From: Echiichthys vipera
Lineage: Eukaryota > Chordata > Actinopteri > Perciformes > Trachinidae
Reading direction: 5' to 3'
Assembly: GCA_963691815.1 (NCBI GenBank)
Contig: OY829654.1
Location: 28,655,188-28,719,187 of the forward strand
Length of the DNA: 64,000 nucleotides
The notes below the pieces were generated by a model. It did not search any database. It was not told the origin of the DNA and saw only the letters and a list, made by a program, of their open reading frames with translations. Made by a program: the position numbers and the translations under genes. Below are positions 1 through 16,320 of the stretch, in pieces; positions within the stretch are counted from its first letter, which is position 1; each line of letters opens with the position of its first letter.

Positions 1-258
1 GTGTGTAATGAGCTGTCAGAGTGGGCTCTGTCCCCGTGAGCAGTTGAGAGCAGAGCTGCGTGTTGGTCAGTGGAAAGCCCTCAGGTCCACTCTGCACGCT
101 GATCCGTGCACCCGCAGCAGCGAAGGTGGAGGAAGCAGAGGACAGACATTCACCCTGCACTTCAACAGCGTATTGATCAGCTGTGTTTTGGCGGCTGTAA
201 GCATGGTGTTGTGAGTGTGTGTGAGTCATTTTGTGTGTTTTGATTTGCCTGTTTTCAG

Positions 259-295
259 ACTCCACTGACTTTAATTTGGAACCAACTGAAAAAAG
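259..295 (+). other. possible small 5' exon upstream of the kinase gene
   Basis: This 37-bp segment lies between a pyrimidine-rich acceptor ending TTTTCAG and a consensus donor (AAAAG followed by GTAAG). No protein is recognisable in it. Its position on the same strand upstream of the SBK-type kinase makes it a candidate 5' untranslated exon of that gene, but the intervening DNA is mostly repeats and nothing ties the two together. It may be a chance pair of splice-like sites. The open stretch at 8-210 ahead of it, which also ends in a GTGAGT-like donor, cannot be its direct partner because the intron would be only 48 bp. Confidence 0.2.
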
Positions 296-340
296 GTAAG
301 ACTTGAAACGATCCATATCAATATCTAATCATTGTTAATA

Positions 341-1345
341 TGAAGTAATATCCAATGCTGTTAGTTACTGTTGTAACTAATCATATTACTGCTATTGTTG
401 ACAGCAAATTGGAATAGCAGGATAATATTTCAGTGCAGGTTTTGAATAATTATGAACAAATAACCACTGGTCAGACGTACTAAAACTATGTCTCTATGAC
501 TATAATGTCTCTACATATTCTATACACTGTACACTTTTCAAGTTTTGTTTGCGTGCGTGTATGCGTCACATACTTTTTAAGTCTGTACTGAACTTTTTTT
601 CTAGATAGAAAGATAAAAACGTATAAATATGTAAAAATGAAAAATGTCACAAATGTAGACGAGGTACATGAATTAAATATATGAAGTAAAATCCAATACT
701 GTAAGTTACTATTATACTATTACTGCTATTGTTGACAGCAAATTAGAATAGCAGGATAATATTTCAGTGCAGGTTTTGAATAATTATGAACAAATAACCA
801 CTGGTCAGACGTACTAAAACTACTTAAATGTCTACATATTTTATACACTATACATTATTCATGTTTTTTTTATTTTTTGCCATATACAGCAGCGTGCGTG
901 TATGCGTCACATACTTTTTAAGTCTGTACCAAAACACTTTTTTTCTAGATAGAAAGATAAAAACGTATAAATATGTCAAAATGAAAAATATCACAAATGT
1001 AGACGAAGTACATGAATTAAATATATGAAGTCAAATCCAATATTGTTAGTTACTATTGTAACTAATCATATTACTGCTATTGTTGACAGCAAATTGGAAT
1101 AGCAGGATAATATTTCAGTGCAAGTTTTGAATAATTATGTACAAATAACCACTGGTCAGAAGTACTAAAACTACTTCAATGTATACATATTTTATACACT
1201 ATTCAAGTTTTTTTTTCTTTTTTGCCATATACAGCAGCGTGTGTGTATGCGTCACTGTACTAAAAAACCCATAAAAACGCATAAATATGTAAAAATGAAA
1301 AATGTCACAAATATAGACCAAGTACATAAATTAAATTAGAAGAAG
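341..1345 (+). repeat. tandem repeat, three copies of ~341 bp
   Basis: Three head-to-tail copies start at about 341, 682 and 1026 (periods 341 and 344 bp); the third is shortened. Shared landmarks in each copy include TGAAGT, GCTATTGTTGACAGCAAATT, AGCAGGATAATATTTCAGTG and ACCACTGGTCAGA. Divergence is a few percent, with small indels. No coding potential is seen. Confidence 0.85.
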
Positions 1346-2392
1346 ACAGGACTTTTTTTTTGCTAGAGCATAGAAACAAAACCGAATTAAATAGAGAAAA
1401 GTAACATTACATGCAATAATGAGTGTAATAGTTTATATATATATATTGTTTATTATATATTGTTTTGTTCATTTTAACTATCAAAAGATTTCCCAATCAG
1501 GAAACATGAATGGTTTTCTACTATTTTTATGATGAAATTATGATTTTCTTTGTAATTCAACTTGATGACATTGTAAATAAGGGTCACCCTTCAATGTTTT
1601 CTTGAGTATAAAGGTTCAGTGCGTATGCGTCCTTTCATCCTGGGTCCTCGGATGGTACACGTTTCAACCACTCTACCCCCAGGACCAGGACCCATTAATG
1701 GTGGTTTAAAGTTCAATGTTGCAAACGTAGTGTCTTGTCCACAAATCTCTTAAAAAACATAAAAGAAACGTACAGTTAATGTAAAACAGGAAATGAAAAA
1801 TCACATAATAATGACAAACAATTGTATTTCTGTCTTTAAGGGAGATAAAGATAAAGGGACGTAAACACTCTATAGCGTAGCAGCTATTGTTGCGATTGGC
1901 TTAACGCTTGAACGGAACTACTTTGTGTCGCGTGTTGCTGACCTCACCGGTAAACAAAAGTGTTTAGTTGTTCTGAACTGCCGCAGTGGAGTGTGAAGGC
2001 AACCGTCAGGATATTGTTTAAATATGGAGATGATGGTGCACATTTTCAGACAGTCTTTTCTGGAAGACACACGGTTTTTAAACGTTTTAAAGGAAAAGCT
2101 AGATGTAGGAGTTTAAACCCTGCTTTCGCTCTCAACCCCGCATAAAGTCAGTGTTACGCTGCCAGAGTTCATGTTACATAGTAACACACTTGTGAGGGTG
2201 CTTGTGCAAGTAAGTTCAACTTTAACAAACATTTCAGCGAGCCAGGGTCTCCAGACTCCCTTTATCCTCATTCCTCTTCAGGGAGCGCGTGCGTGCGAGT
2301 GTGTCAGAGAGTTTATATGTTTGTGTGTGCTGGACACACACTGTTTTTTATATCATTTCATCTAGTTACATATCTAGTACATAGTCAAATAA
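1346..2392. other. intergenic, no gene seen
   Basis: AT-rich unique-looking sequence. Short open frames around 1960-2145 show no recognisable motif. No splice-supported exon, RNA gene or named repeat is visible. Confidence 0.5.
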
Positions 2393-2443
2393 ATCAAACA
2401 ATAACTAAGTGTGACAGAGTGCAACAGACATTGTGGTTACAGC

Positions 2444-2891
2444 CAGCCTGGTCTCACCAAAAGGCATGTGAATGACACATTTCTCTCAAGCCATCTCGTG
2501 TATAATTACAACGCATTTCATGATTTTTGCGTGTCATTTCACGCCATGTAGTCTCAATTGACTTGTATAGTGCAGAGATGGCGTTGTCATTTCACGCACA
2601 AATGTCATTGAGGGAAAACCCACAGAAAGCTCCACCACTTCGTATTTCTCCGGAAAGTAGCGGAGAAATACGAAGTGGTGGAGCTTTCTGTCAGAGGGTT
2701 GTTTTTAAATCAATATTTCATGTGAAGGATGGCTGAAATAACGGGCGTGAAATGCCCTAACCCTAACCCTGGGGAACTACGGGCGTTAAATGACACGCGA
2801 AAAGCTCAATATGTGTAGACATGCACGCGAAAAGTCATGAAAGTCATGAAAAGTGGCGTGCTATTTATACGCCCTCCCATGAGACCACGTA
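2444..2891. mobile_element. hAT-like MITE with 8-bp target duplication
   Basis: The element starts CAGCCTGGTCTCA and ends TGAGACCACGTA, giving imperfect terminal inverted repeats that share TGGTCTCA. An identical 8-bp GTTACAGC flanks it at 2436-2443 and 2892-2899. An 8-bp duplication plus a CAG start fits the hAT superfamily. It has no transposase frame. The related copy at 23949 lacks the hairpin found inside this one. A short CCCTAACCCTAACCCT run lies at about 2754-2770. Confidence 0.75.
2624..2689. repeat. perfect 29-bp inverted repeat (hairpin, 8-nt loop)
   Basis: Left arm 2624-2652 (starts AGAAAGCTCCACCACTTCGT) and right arm 2661-2689 are exact reverse complements, separated by the loop GAAAGTAG. 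It sits inside the hAT-like MITE at 2444-2891. Confidence 0.95.
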
Positions 2892-3218
2892 GTTACAGCA
2901 AATGTAGGTTTATACAATATACAACAATACGCAGCGTGCAGTTTAGCAGCAGATTGAAATAAAATAAGTACAAACTAAATAAGTGATAAGGAGCGATAAG
3001 TGATAACAGTGTTAAAGTGTAGCAGCATTTCTGACAGAACTAAGTTACAGTAAAGTACAGTAAAGTGTAGCTGCATTTCTTACTGATGTAAGTTACAGTA
3101 CAACTAAATAAAGTGATGTAGTGATGATATAAAGTGACAAAGTGACCCCAGTGAAGTATTTGAATATTAAATGCATTTTTTTTTTTTGTGCTATAACTGT
3201 ATGCTATATACTATATAT

Positions 3219-3346
3219 TTTTATCATTATTTGGGAAATGCTGACAAGGGGCAGACATTATAAGTTTATCTTCTTTCTGCTCTCTTTCATTTCTTTTCTA
3301 AAGAATGAAATAAAAAGAAAAATGAAATGAAAATGAAATATGCCCC
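3219..3346 (+). repeat. interspersed repeat, inverted partner of 13118-13241
   Basis: This ~125-bp segment (contains AAGTTTATCTTCTTTCTGCT and TTTCTAAAGAATGAAATAAA) matches the reverse complement of 13118-13241 at roughly 85-90% by eye. The two copies lie in opposite orientation on either side of the kinase gene. The repeat family is not identified. Confidence 0.7.
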
Positions 3347-3428
3347 TTATGGGAGTCTAGAATCTGTGTTCACACCCCTCAGATTTGTGTAAAAGTCATT
3401 GTTTTGTCCGGTCCGTGTGTGGATACAG

Positions 3429-8586
<5,158 letters not shown>

Positions 8587-8752
8587 CAACAGACTGCATT
8601 TTTATATTATCTAAAGCCGGGTGTCAAATTCATTTCTTGATTCATCGGCCAAAAGCAGCCGATCTAGAACTTCTATATGCCTACAGGATAAGGCATCTAT
8701 GCAATCACAGGTGCCTGGTATTAGGCAAGTGGTTCGCAGTGATAAAACATAT
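8587..8752 (+). other. 3' untranslated region of the kinase gene (start)
   Basis: Sequence directly after the TAG. No polyadenylation signal occurs before the repeat at 8753. The nearest AATAAA hexamers downstream are at 9588-9593 and 9877-9882, so the transcript may read through the element. Confidence 0.4.
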
Positions 8753-9184
8753 GGGGCCTCATTTATCAATCTTCCGCTCTGTAGCGGGGTTTGCCAGCGG
8801 GGTTATTAGGTATACCGTTAGAGGATACCTTTGTCACCTAGAAGAACCATACCACAATGTTAATCATCTGATACCTTGTTTGATTTAATGCAATTTATCG
8901 AGGGGAGCCACTTACCGAGGAGATGACTTTGGCTCTGCAGTGCGCACTCCTGCAGCCGCGCGCCAACACATTCATATTCAACCAGTTGTCCCTGTCGGGG
9001 TCGCGGGGGACTGGAGCCGATCTGTTTTGAAATATAAAAGAATCGCGTGTGTCTCGATCTCAGACCTGACGTGAGATTTGATCGTAGCTTCCGCTCACGT
9101 CCAAATTGATAAATGCCGAAGTTTGCCAGGAAATGGTCGTACGCATGTTTTTCTGCCGTACGTTCGTTTGATTAATGAGGGACC
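8753..9184. mobile_element. possible PIF/Harbinger-like MITE
   Basis: The left end GGGGCCTCATTTATCAA and the reverse complement of the right end (GGTCCCTCATTAATCAA) form a 17-bp imperfect TIR. Inner text such as TCGTACGCATGTTTTTC recalls Harbinger-type ends. No 3-bp target duplication could be confirmed. A piece of SINE-like family A (TTGTCCCTGTCGGGGTCGCG) lies inside, near 8985-9020. Confidence 0.45.
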
Positions 9185-10140
9185 ATTTGACAAGTTGTGG
9201 GCGATATAGAGCAAAAATCATCAATCATAATGTATCTTCTTTATTGTAAGTCAAGTGGTCTGAGAACAAACTTCTTCACCTCCTCTCGGTTCTCGCTCTT
9301 GGTTTTCAGGCTTTAGAAAATGTAGCCTGTGATGGGAGACGGTGGCCAAGAAGAGGTACCTATTGCGGATTCTTTTGGGTTTTTTGCGCTTCTTACCTAC
9401 TGCAGCTTTAAAGGTGTACCCTGTAAAATTTTTGTCTATTTAGTTGTCTTTTAACTTCCTATCTAACAATGGTTATTGTTCATATGACTAATGAAAGCAC
9501 TTCTTTTGCTGAGTATTCTAATATCCGTGTCTGGTTAAATTAAAAATTTAAATTAAACATACTTGTTTACCGTCACTGCTGATTAATAATAAAATTATTC
9601 GGTATGCTATGACACAAAAACAGCCTACGTTTGACTACATTTTTGTAATCGAAGAAGCTTTTAGATGCATATTTGTTCATAATTTTGTGTCAAATCTGCT
9701 TTGTTTTTATAGTTCTTCTACTGTATAAAGTTCTGCTCAATCTCTTGTACTGCGTCTTCCCCAGACAGTTCGTGTTCATTTGCCTTACGTGTTTGAGGTG
9801 CAACAATCTTCTGCTGCATGTTCTGACATCCTGCCCCAGGTGGTGCTGTTGTGTCAAGTTATCACGTAGAATTTTAAATAAAATTTTCAATTTCCTGTGT
9901 TTTGCTGCAAAAACGAATAAAAATGTTGGAAATTTAAACAGTGGATTTCTTTTTTTTTTAAGTAATCATTCACTTATTTACATGGGCTTTATTATTTGAT
10001 GTCAGCTGTTTGTGGAATGAGCATTATCTACCAGTTGCTTGCCTGTCAACTAAAATGAAAACTTTTTTATAAATTACGTATAAATCACCTATTTTTGATA
10101 ACTGAACTTCGCACGGCAACAAATCTTACACTGATGTATA
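9185..10140. other. 3' flank of the kinase gene, no gene seen
   Basis: AT-rich. AATAAA occurs at 9588 and 9877 on the + strand and could serve as polyadenylation signals. The open frame at 9673-9999 is low-complexity and matches nothing I recognise. Confidence 0.45.
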
Positions 10141-10470
10141 CACACGGTGGTGTAGCGGTTAGCACTGTCGCCTCACAGCGAGAAGGTTCCAGGTTTGTGT
10201 CCCGGCTGGGGCCCTTCTGTGTGGAGTTTACGTGTTCTTCCCGTGTCTGCGTGGGTTTTCTCCCACAGTCCAAAGACGTGCAGGTGTTCGGTTCATTGAT
10301 GACTCTAAATCACCCGTAGGTGTGAATGGTTGTCTGTCTCTGTGCGTGTCTATGTGCCCTGTGATAGACTGGCGTCTTGTCCAGGGTGTACCCCGCCTCA
10401 CGCCTGATGTCAGCCGGGATCGGCTCCAGCCCCTGCGACCCCGACAGGGACAAGCGGTTGAAGACGAATT
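10141..10470 (+). mobile_element. SINE-like family A, near-complete copy
   Basis: The 5' head reads TGGTGTAGCGGTTAGCAC, compatible with a pol III A box; the B-box region is degenerate (AGGTTTGTGTCCC). The body runs through TCTGCGTGGGTTTTCTC, CCACAGTCCAAAGACGTG and CTGTGATAGACTGGCG to the 3' end GACAAGCGGTTGAAGA. This is a common fish interspersed repeat. Confidence 0.8.
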
Positions 10471-10559
10471 AACACTTTAATCACTGAGTCATTCATGAGC
10501 TGAACTTTTTGTTGTATTTGTTGCTTTTATGAACATTTTAGAGTCAAATCTTTAACTTA

Positions 10560-10870
10560 GGGGCTACACGGTGGTGTAGTGGTTAGCACTGTCGCCTCAC
10601 AGCAAGAAGGTCACAGGTTCGCATCCCGGCCTGCGTGGGTTTTCTCCGGGTACTCCGGTTTCCTCCCACAGTCCAAAGACATGCTCGTGCTAGGTTAATT
10701 GATGAGTCTAAAATTGCCTGTAGGTGTGAATGGTTGTCTGTCTCTGTTCGTCTCTATGTGCCCTGTGATAGACTGGCGTCCTGTCCAGGGTGTACCCCGC
10801 CTCACGCCCGATGTCAGCTGGGATCGGCTCCAGCACCCCCCCGACCCCGGGATAAGCGGTTGAAGTTGAA
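10560..10870 (+). mobile_element. SINE-like family A, second copy
   Basis: Same layout as the copy 90 bp upstream and same strand. A-box-like TGGTGTAGTGGTTAGCAC and a better B box, AGGTTCGCATCCC. It ends GATAAGCGGTTGAAGTTG. Confidence 0.82.
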
Positions 10871-12428
10871 TTGAATATTTAACTTATTTGAAACAGGATG
10901 GTATTCATATGAGTTTGACAAACCAAATATTTTTACAATATAATAGGAATAACTACAAAAATGGACAGTGTGCACAGGTGATGACAGACAGTTCCCATGA
11001 TGAAACATCCATTCAGTTTTGCAGTTTTCACCCACTCTCTTGAGCAGATATCATGTTACCCTCTTTGAAGTAAGAGCCATGTCTTGGCCATGGCCAATTT
11101 CAGATCTCTGCTCGTCTCACTCAGTCTTTATCCCCCCTTTCACCTACTTCACTGACCTTCTTCTGCCGCTTTACATTTAATAATCTCTTCGCAATCGGCT
11201 ACAGCTGGCACTTCACTGATGGATGTCCTGTTTTTGTTCGAGTATACGGGAAGCCACAGGTGCTGTCAGCAGGGGACTTGTCAGACTCAGAGGGAGGCTG
11301 ATCCAAACTTGGCCTTGGGCCTGAACCTGCTTGGCCCCCTTGTGCTTTACAGCATATTTAGGGCATTACACTAACCACGGTCATCTTTCAGCTGACCCCT
11401 GGGCCCGACTGCACACCCAGGACTGCCACACAAACACTAATACAGCCAAGTAGATGTGACCGCAAAGCCCTCTGTGCTGGTGTTTACACGTACAGGAACA
11501 GACGTGATGTTTAAAAAGATTAAAACGTGTTTTGCCTGCCTATTCAGTGTAATGTGACATTGTAGCCAGTGCATTAATCTTGTGGATCTTGCCTTACAAA
11601 ACAACTTTTTTTTAAATATGTGTGAGAGATTATGCTTTCCTGTAAAATCTAGCAGTTCATAGTAGACTCAACAGATAAGCAAAGTGCAATTTCCTGGAAA
11701 CTTGAGCTACACAAGAATCAGGTCTTACCATCTCATGATTTCCTTAGCCTGATACTGCACTGCGGTCATGGACTTTCCAGTTTATCTTACCCACAGGGGT
11801 GTCTTTTTTCTGGTGCGTGAGTATCACATTAGTAAATCATCTTGCAGTGTGATGCATAGATACACGTCCTGGAAAGGGCCATTTAAGGCCAGCACAATTA
11901 ATTTGTACCCCCCAGGGTGCTTGCAGCCATCAGAGGATACCTTCAAAAATAGAGTAGCTCAGCTCTACCTATATGAAACTGTAGAAATGATGATATAATA
12001 ATTCACTATACTCTATCTGTCACTTCAAAGCCAAAGAACAACTTTTGGGTTAGCAGGTTGTGAAACATATGTCAGGCTGACTGGTGTTTATCCTCCAACA
12101 GGACAACAGGACAGTGCTCATTTATGCATCTTTTAACAACTTGTTTACATTTACAGCTACACACTGGGTGTCTCATTAAAACTGCATCTAATAAACCTTT
12201 ATTACCATGTATCACTGTAGAAACCATGGCTTTTTTTTTCTCAGCAAGCGATTGGCTGGACACGTTATATTCCTTTTGGATCTGTTAAATAATTGTCCTA
12301 CCTAATTCAGTATGACGTCTACTTACCTTACAATATTTTTAAATAGTAAAGTAATAGATGTAATGCAGATTCTAGATTGTGACAAACTCCTAAAAGTAGT
12401 CTGTCCTTGGGCGCAAAAAGAGGACCAG

Positions 12429-12430
<2 letters not shown>
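10871..12430. other. intergenic, no gene seen
   Basis: Unique-looking sequence. The longest open frames (10814-11035 minus, 11768-11998 plus, 12072-12263 minus) have no recognisable domain, no splice support and no biased composition. Confidence 0.5.
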
Positions 12431-12433
<3 letters not shown>

Positions 12434-12500
<67 letters not shown>

Positions 12501-12627
12501 GACCAACAGTGGACTATCGGGCTACACCAGACAAGTGTGGAAAATCCTTGAATCCTTGAGCCAGTGCATACATACACACACATGAACACACACACACATG
12601 AAAAGACACACACACACACACACACAT
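12434..12627. repeat. (AC)n microsatellite cluster
   Basis: Three AC runs at about 12434-12460, 12465-12497 and 12569-12627, broken by ATGAAA-type interruptions and by a short unique stretch. Confidence 0.95.
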
Positions 12628-13117
12628 TCTGGATGACACGATACACACAGGAGAGCACTATTAATAATACCTTATTGTTTGTTGTGGATAATCACCACAA
12701 CTGGGCCTTTCTCCCAGCTGACGGCTCTTCGCTCTGTTACCTCCATAAAAAGCCAACGTCGGTCTGTGTTTGAATGGATGATGACCACGAGAGCCACCGG
12801 CAGCAGAGGAGACGGTCTAGAATGTTCCGGATTAATATATTTGAAGCATGACGTTACGAGCATTTGGTCAAAGGCATCGGACTAAAATTCACGTGAGATG
12901 AAAAAGTTTCAAAGATCCTTTATAAAGAAGGAATATGAACTTATCTAGGAAAATTAACTTTATTATCCCTAATCCATATGTGATAATTCAAATACCGCTG
13001 GGCACATGAACACACATACTGCTGTATAATAGACAGTTATAATAGACAGTTGCTATACTAGACTAGACAGTCTCCTCACATTCTCCATTTTTGATAAGAG
13101 ATGCATTGAAGATAAAA
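12628..13117. other. intergenic, no gene seen
   Basis: No conserved domain, RNA gene or named repeat is recognised here. Confidence 0.45.
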
Positions 13118-13241
13118 TTATTCATTTAATTTCATATTTCATTTTCATTTTTATTTCATTCTTTAGAAAAGAAATGAAAGGTAGCAGAAAGAAGATAAAC
13201 TTATGTCTGTTCCTCGTCAGCATTTCACAAATAATGATTAA
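13118..13241 (-). repeat. inverted copy of the repeat at 3219-3346
   Basis: The reverse complement of this segment matches 3219-3346 through AAATGCTGAC, AAGTTTATCTTCTTTCTGCT and TTTCTAAAGAATGAAATAAA. Confidence 0.7.
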
Positions 13242-13259
13242 AAAAGAAAAAATCCAAAG

Positions 13260-13497
13260 TCATTGATTTATCCTGTGTGGGTCTGGTGTCCTCCTGAGTA
13301 TATAATGTATTGTGCAGTGTGTCTTGCCTCTTCTATTTGTATTTTATTTATTTATTTAGTAGTATTTGTTCTATTTTTTTTACGGATGCAAATTAGCATC
13401 TTTGCTATAATCCGGCACTTTTACAGTGTTATGTTGTTATCGTTGTTTATTAGTGTGCACTGTCAAATAAAGTTAAAAATATAAATAAATAAATAAA
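13260..13497 (+). mobile_element. LINE 3'-tail-like sequence ending in (AAAT)n
   Basis: An AT-rich segment ends CAAATAAAGTT then repeated AAAT units, as in the 3' tails of non-LTR retrotransposons. It carries no coding part and the family is uncertain. Confidence 0.4.
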
Positions 13498-13561
13498 ACA
13501 ATTTGGTGCGCTTACATTTGTCAACTTTGCAGAACGAATACAAAATAAAAATGCACTTTTT

Positions 13562-13995
13562 CTGCTAAATAGCATCATTGTACGTTTCTAATAATAGCGC
13601 TTTTACACGTTTCTTGAAAATAAAAAGTGATTGAGAAGTTTTAATTTCACTATTTAAATTGTTCCGCAGACTGACACTTTGAACCGAGATGCATCTTTCC
13701 TTTGGTTTGAGTCTAAACTCTGGTTTCAGAAAGACTTCAGTTCCTCTTAATGTGGAACTACTTTCTCTATTAACCAATCTCTTTTGCAAATTTTCCAGTA
13801 ATATATATTAGTGAGCTTTGTACATTGTTTTGAGAAGGCTAAATTCTCGAAATTCATTAAATTTGAGAACTTTTAATTGTATAAATATTGGATTTGTATG
13901 ATCCCTGTATCCACTTCCATTTACGACGCGAATAGAGCGTTTTTGTAGTTTGAAGACCGGATCAATATGCTTCTTATACGCACTCCCCCATGCTT
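13562..13995 (-). pseudogene. LINE reverse-transcriptase C-terminal fragment (CR1/Rex/jockey-like)
   Basis: Read on the minus strand from 13995 this encodes AWGSAYKKHIDPVFKLQKRS, then YRDHTNPIFIQLKVLKF, and after an in-frame TAA a frame ending KKRVKALLLETYNDAI. The pattern WG..YK..I.P.F.LQKR.IR followed by YR.HT.P.F..L..LKF is typical of the region after the palm of non-LTR reverse transcriptases. It is 5'-truncated and broken by a stop, so it is dead. The clade is inferred from memory of such tails. Confidence 0.72.
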
Positions 13996-14157
13996 CAATG
14001 CTTCAAAATTGGCACTTGACTACTTGATTTATTCTGAAATACTGTTGTTTTTTATTGTTCATAATCTGATAGAATGTCAGCTGTGGCTATAAAACTGCTG
14101 TACTAGCGTGTGTTTTTTTAAATAACCAAGGCACTTCAACAAAAACCTTTATTTTGT

Positions 14158-14590
14158 GAAAACACAGTGAGCAACACCTCCCAGTAATTGGTGTTAATCT
14201 GCACCTGGTGACAATTTACCTAATTGTTGGACACACCCTATTTATCTGCAGCTCTCCTGGTTACTTTGCAAGATGGCGAGCTGCTCTAAGGCGACTGACA
14301 CGCTGAGACAGCAGGTTGTCCAGATGAAGAACAAAGGGATGTCCTTCTCAGCAAAGTCTGTGGTTTCAAGAATATTGAAACTTTAGAAGGACACAGATTA
14401 ATTTAAGTCCCTCGAAAAGGCCGACCGTCCACGTAAAACAAGTGCAGGAGAATGATGGACGAGAGGATTATGCGAAAACTCGATTGTGAATCGGTTCAAC
14501 ACTGCAGCTGGAGTTTCTTACCAGTTCAGTGCTGAACAGGGCAAGGATCTGTCTCGGTGCACAGCATCTCGCAGAGCTCCAAAAAATAAT
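14158..14590 (+). pseudogene. Tc1-like transposon relic
   Basis: A frame starting at the ATG at 14274 reads MASCSKATDTLRQQVVQMKN and then SVVSRILKL. This is the N-terminal helix-turn-helix of a Tc1 transposase with an internal deletion (MSFSAKSVVSRI). Further on, PRKTSAGE and RFNTAAGVSYQFSA come from the second DNA-binding part, interrupted by a stop and a frame change. The catalytic DDE domain is missing. Confidence 0.72.
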
Positions 14591-16320
14591 CTTACCTGAA
14601 ATTTGTTTTGGATATCATGCCTAGACTTTAGTCATTTTTCTTTTCTTGTGCACTGATTAAGCTGAACTGCCAATCAGAGAGATTTCTCTCACGGGTTAAT
14701 TGGCTAAAAAGCCACTGACAAGGTCCGACTCGTGCTGATGGTGTGGGAAACACAGCAAAAACTAAAGCATCGCACACTCACCAATGGCTGGACTTGCATT
14801 ACAACACGTTCAACAATACCAACATATTGAAAGTGAAACAGAGCAATATGTTCATGCAACGATGGAATATGTCTGTAAGTGGATTTTCAAACCTCATTGA
14901 AATGAAGAGTTAACCCTTCAAGGATGGAAAATCACACAGACTAAGAGTCTACAGCCACATTATGAGGCACAGGGATGTTTTGAGTTGATATTTCAGTCCG
15001 GACCGAAGTAATGGTGTGGCGGACGGTGCCATTCCTAAACACAATGGTATTCTTTGGAAAGTGATACATTAAACATAATTAAAGGTTAATGGGCTAAACA
15101 CTAAAACACTCAGCCAGTCCTCATCTCAACACTGAAGGACGCTCTGTTAGGATCTCTTGGTGTCAGGTCGAAAGAGGGTCAGAGGATCAGAGAGACTGCT
15201 AATGCCGTGACCTGTGGATTTGAGGAGTGATCTGACGATCGTGTCTGAAAACATTTTAATAGAATCTTATGCATTGAGCTAAACAGCGCAATGCTTGACG
15301 AGACTGAATGTAAATGTTACCTCTTTCACTCCCAGATCACTGGTTCCACCGTATCTATTTCAGCTTCAGCCACACAGCGGTCTTTATCCTACACCATCAT
15401 CCCTCAGCAAGGCCTCTGACAGCGAGGCTGGGTGTGATGTTTACATATCATACAAGGACTGTTGCTTACAATTCCCTTTGGGTGTATCACTGGCTCTGTG
15501 ATCTCAGTGGCCCTTGGCTAACTCCTGACTGAACATGTGACACTCTAGCACGTCTGTCAATCTCTTAATAGCACCACCAGTTTGTCTGTCAGTCTCTTGC
15601 GGATGGTCTTACTCATGTTAACATTTGTAGCAAGCAGCTGCTCGCTCTGTGTTTCAACCTTTGAGGGGAAATGTTTAAGTGATCAAGAGAATGCTTAAGC
15701 GTACAGACATGAAACTGTCTTCAAAGTGTTTTACCCAGAGCCACCTGTTGTCATCCAGGGGCGCCGTTTGTTCTTTGTGTGGTAGATGCAGAGCAAAGTC
15801 ACAACAATTCATTCAAAATAGACCAGCAGTGAAATTCTTGAATCTTGAGTCACTCTCTAAATGATGTCTTTTGAAGAAAACGGCTCATTGTGCTGTGTAT
15901 CAAACTATATATGACATATAACATACAGTTTGATACTCAACATCTGAGCCATTTCCAAAACCTGAGTCTCTGAGGGACATTAGATGCAAGAAGAGGATAA
16001 AACCTTAAAGTGGTAACACAGAACATACACAAAGTCTTGGTAGAGAATTTAATGTGCTGCACAAAGCTGCTATTAACACAAGGCTCCCACAATGCAACAG
16101 TGCCCCGACATACAATAATTCCCACACAGCTAATGCTATGAAGCACTGACTGAATTTAATTATGTGTAACATGTTAGCAAGACATTCAGCGACTTTACAA
16201 CTTAATCAAAGAACACATCATTAATAAAGAACTATAAACATTTTTTTTGTTGTTTACAAGTTAAATGTAACTTGGCAACACAAACAATAACATATGACAA
16301 TCACGGCTAACTGAAAGGTT
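14591..16320. other. intergenic, no gene seen
   Basis: Mostly unique sequence. The frames near 15295-15532 and 15679-15864 give no recognisable protein. Confidence 0.45.

Larger units (their letters stand above)
2393..3010 (+). mobile_element. older retroposon copy, split by a hAT-like MITE
   Basis: The sequence before 2436 and after 2899 matches, in order, the retroposon at 34114-34371: GTGTGACAGAGTGCAACAGA on the left, and GTTTATACAATATACAAC then GCAGCAGATTGAAATAAAAT on the right. The uninterrupted 34-kb copy serves as the empty site and shows that the DNA between was inserted later. The repeat class is not identified. Confidence 0.7.

Noticed and set aside
10085..10319. Protein-like frames on both strands
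   Set aside because: They fall within the SINE-like family A copy and recur in every copy of that repeat.
12323..12658. 111-codon minus-strand frame rich in Cys and Val
   Set aside because: Most of it is translated (AC)n repeat; no domain remains when the repeat is ignored.
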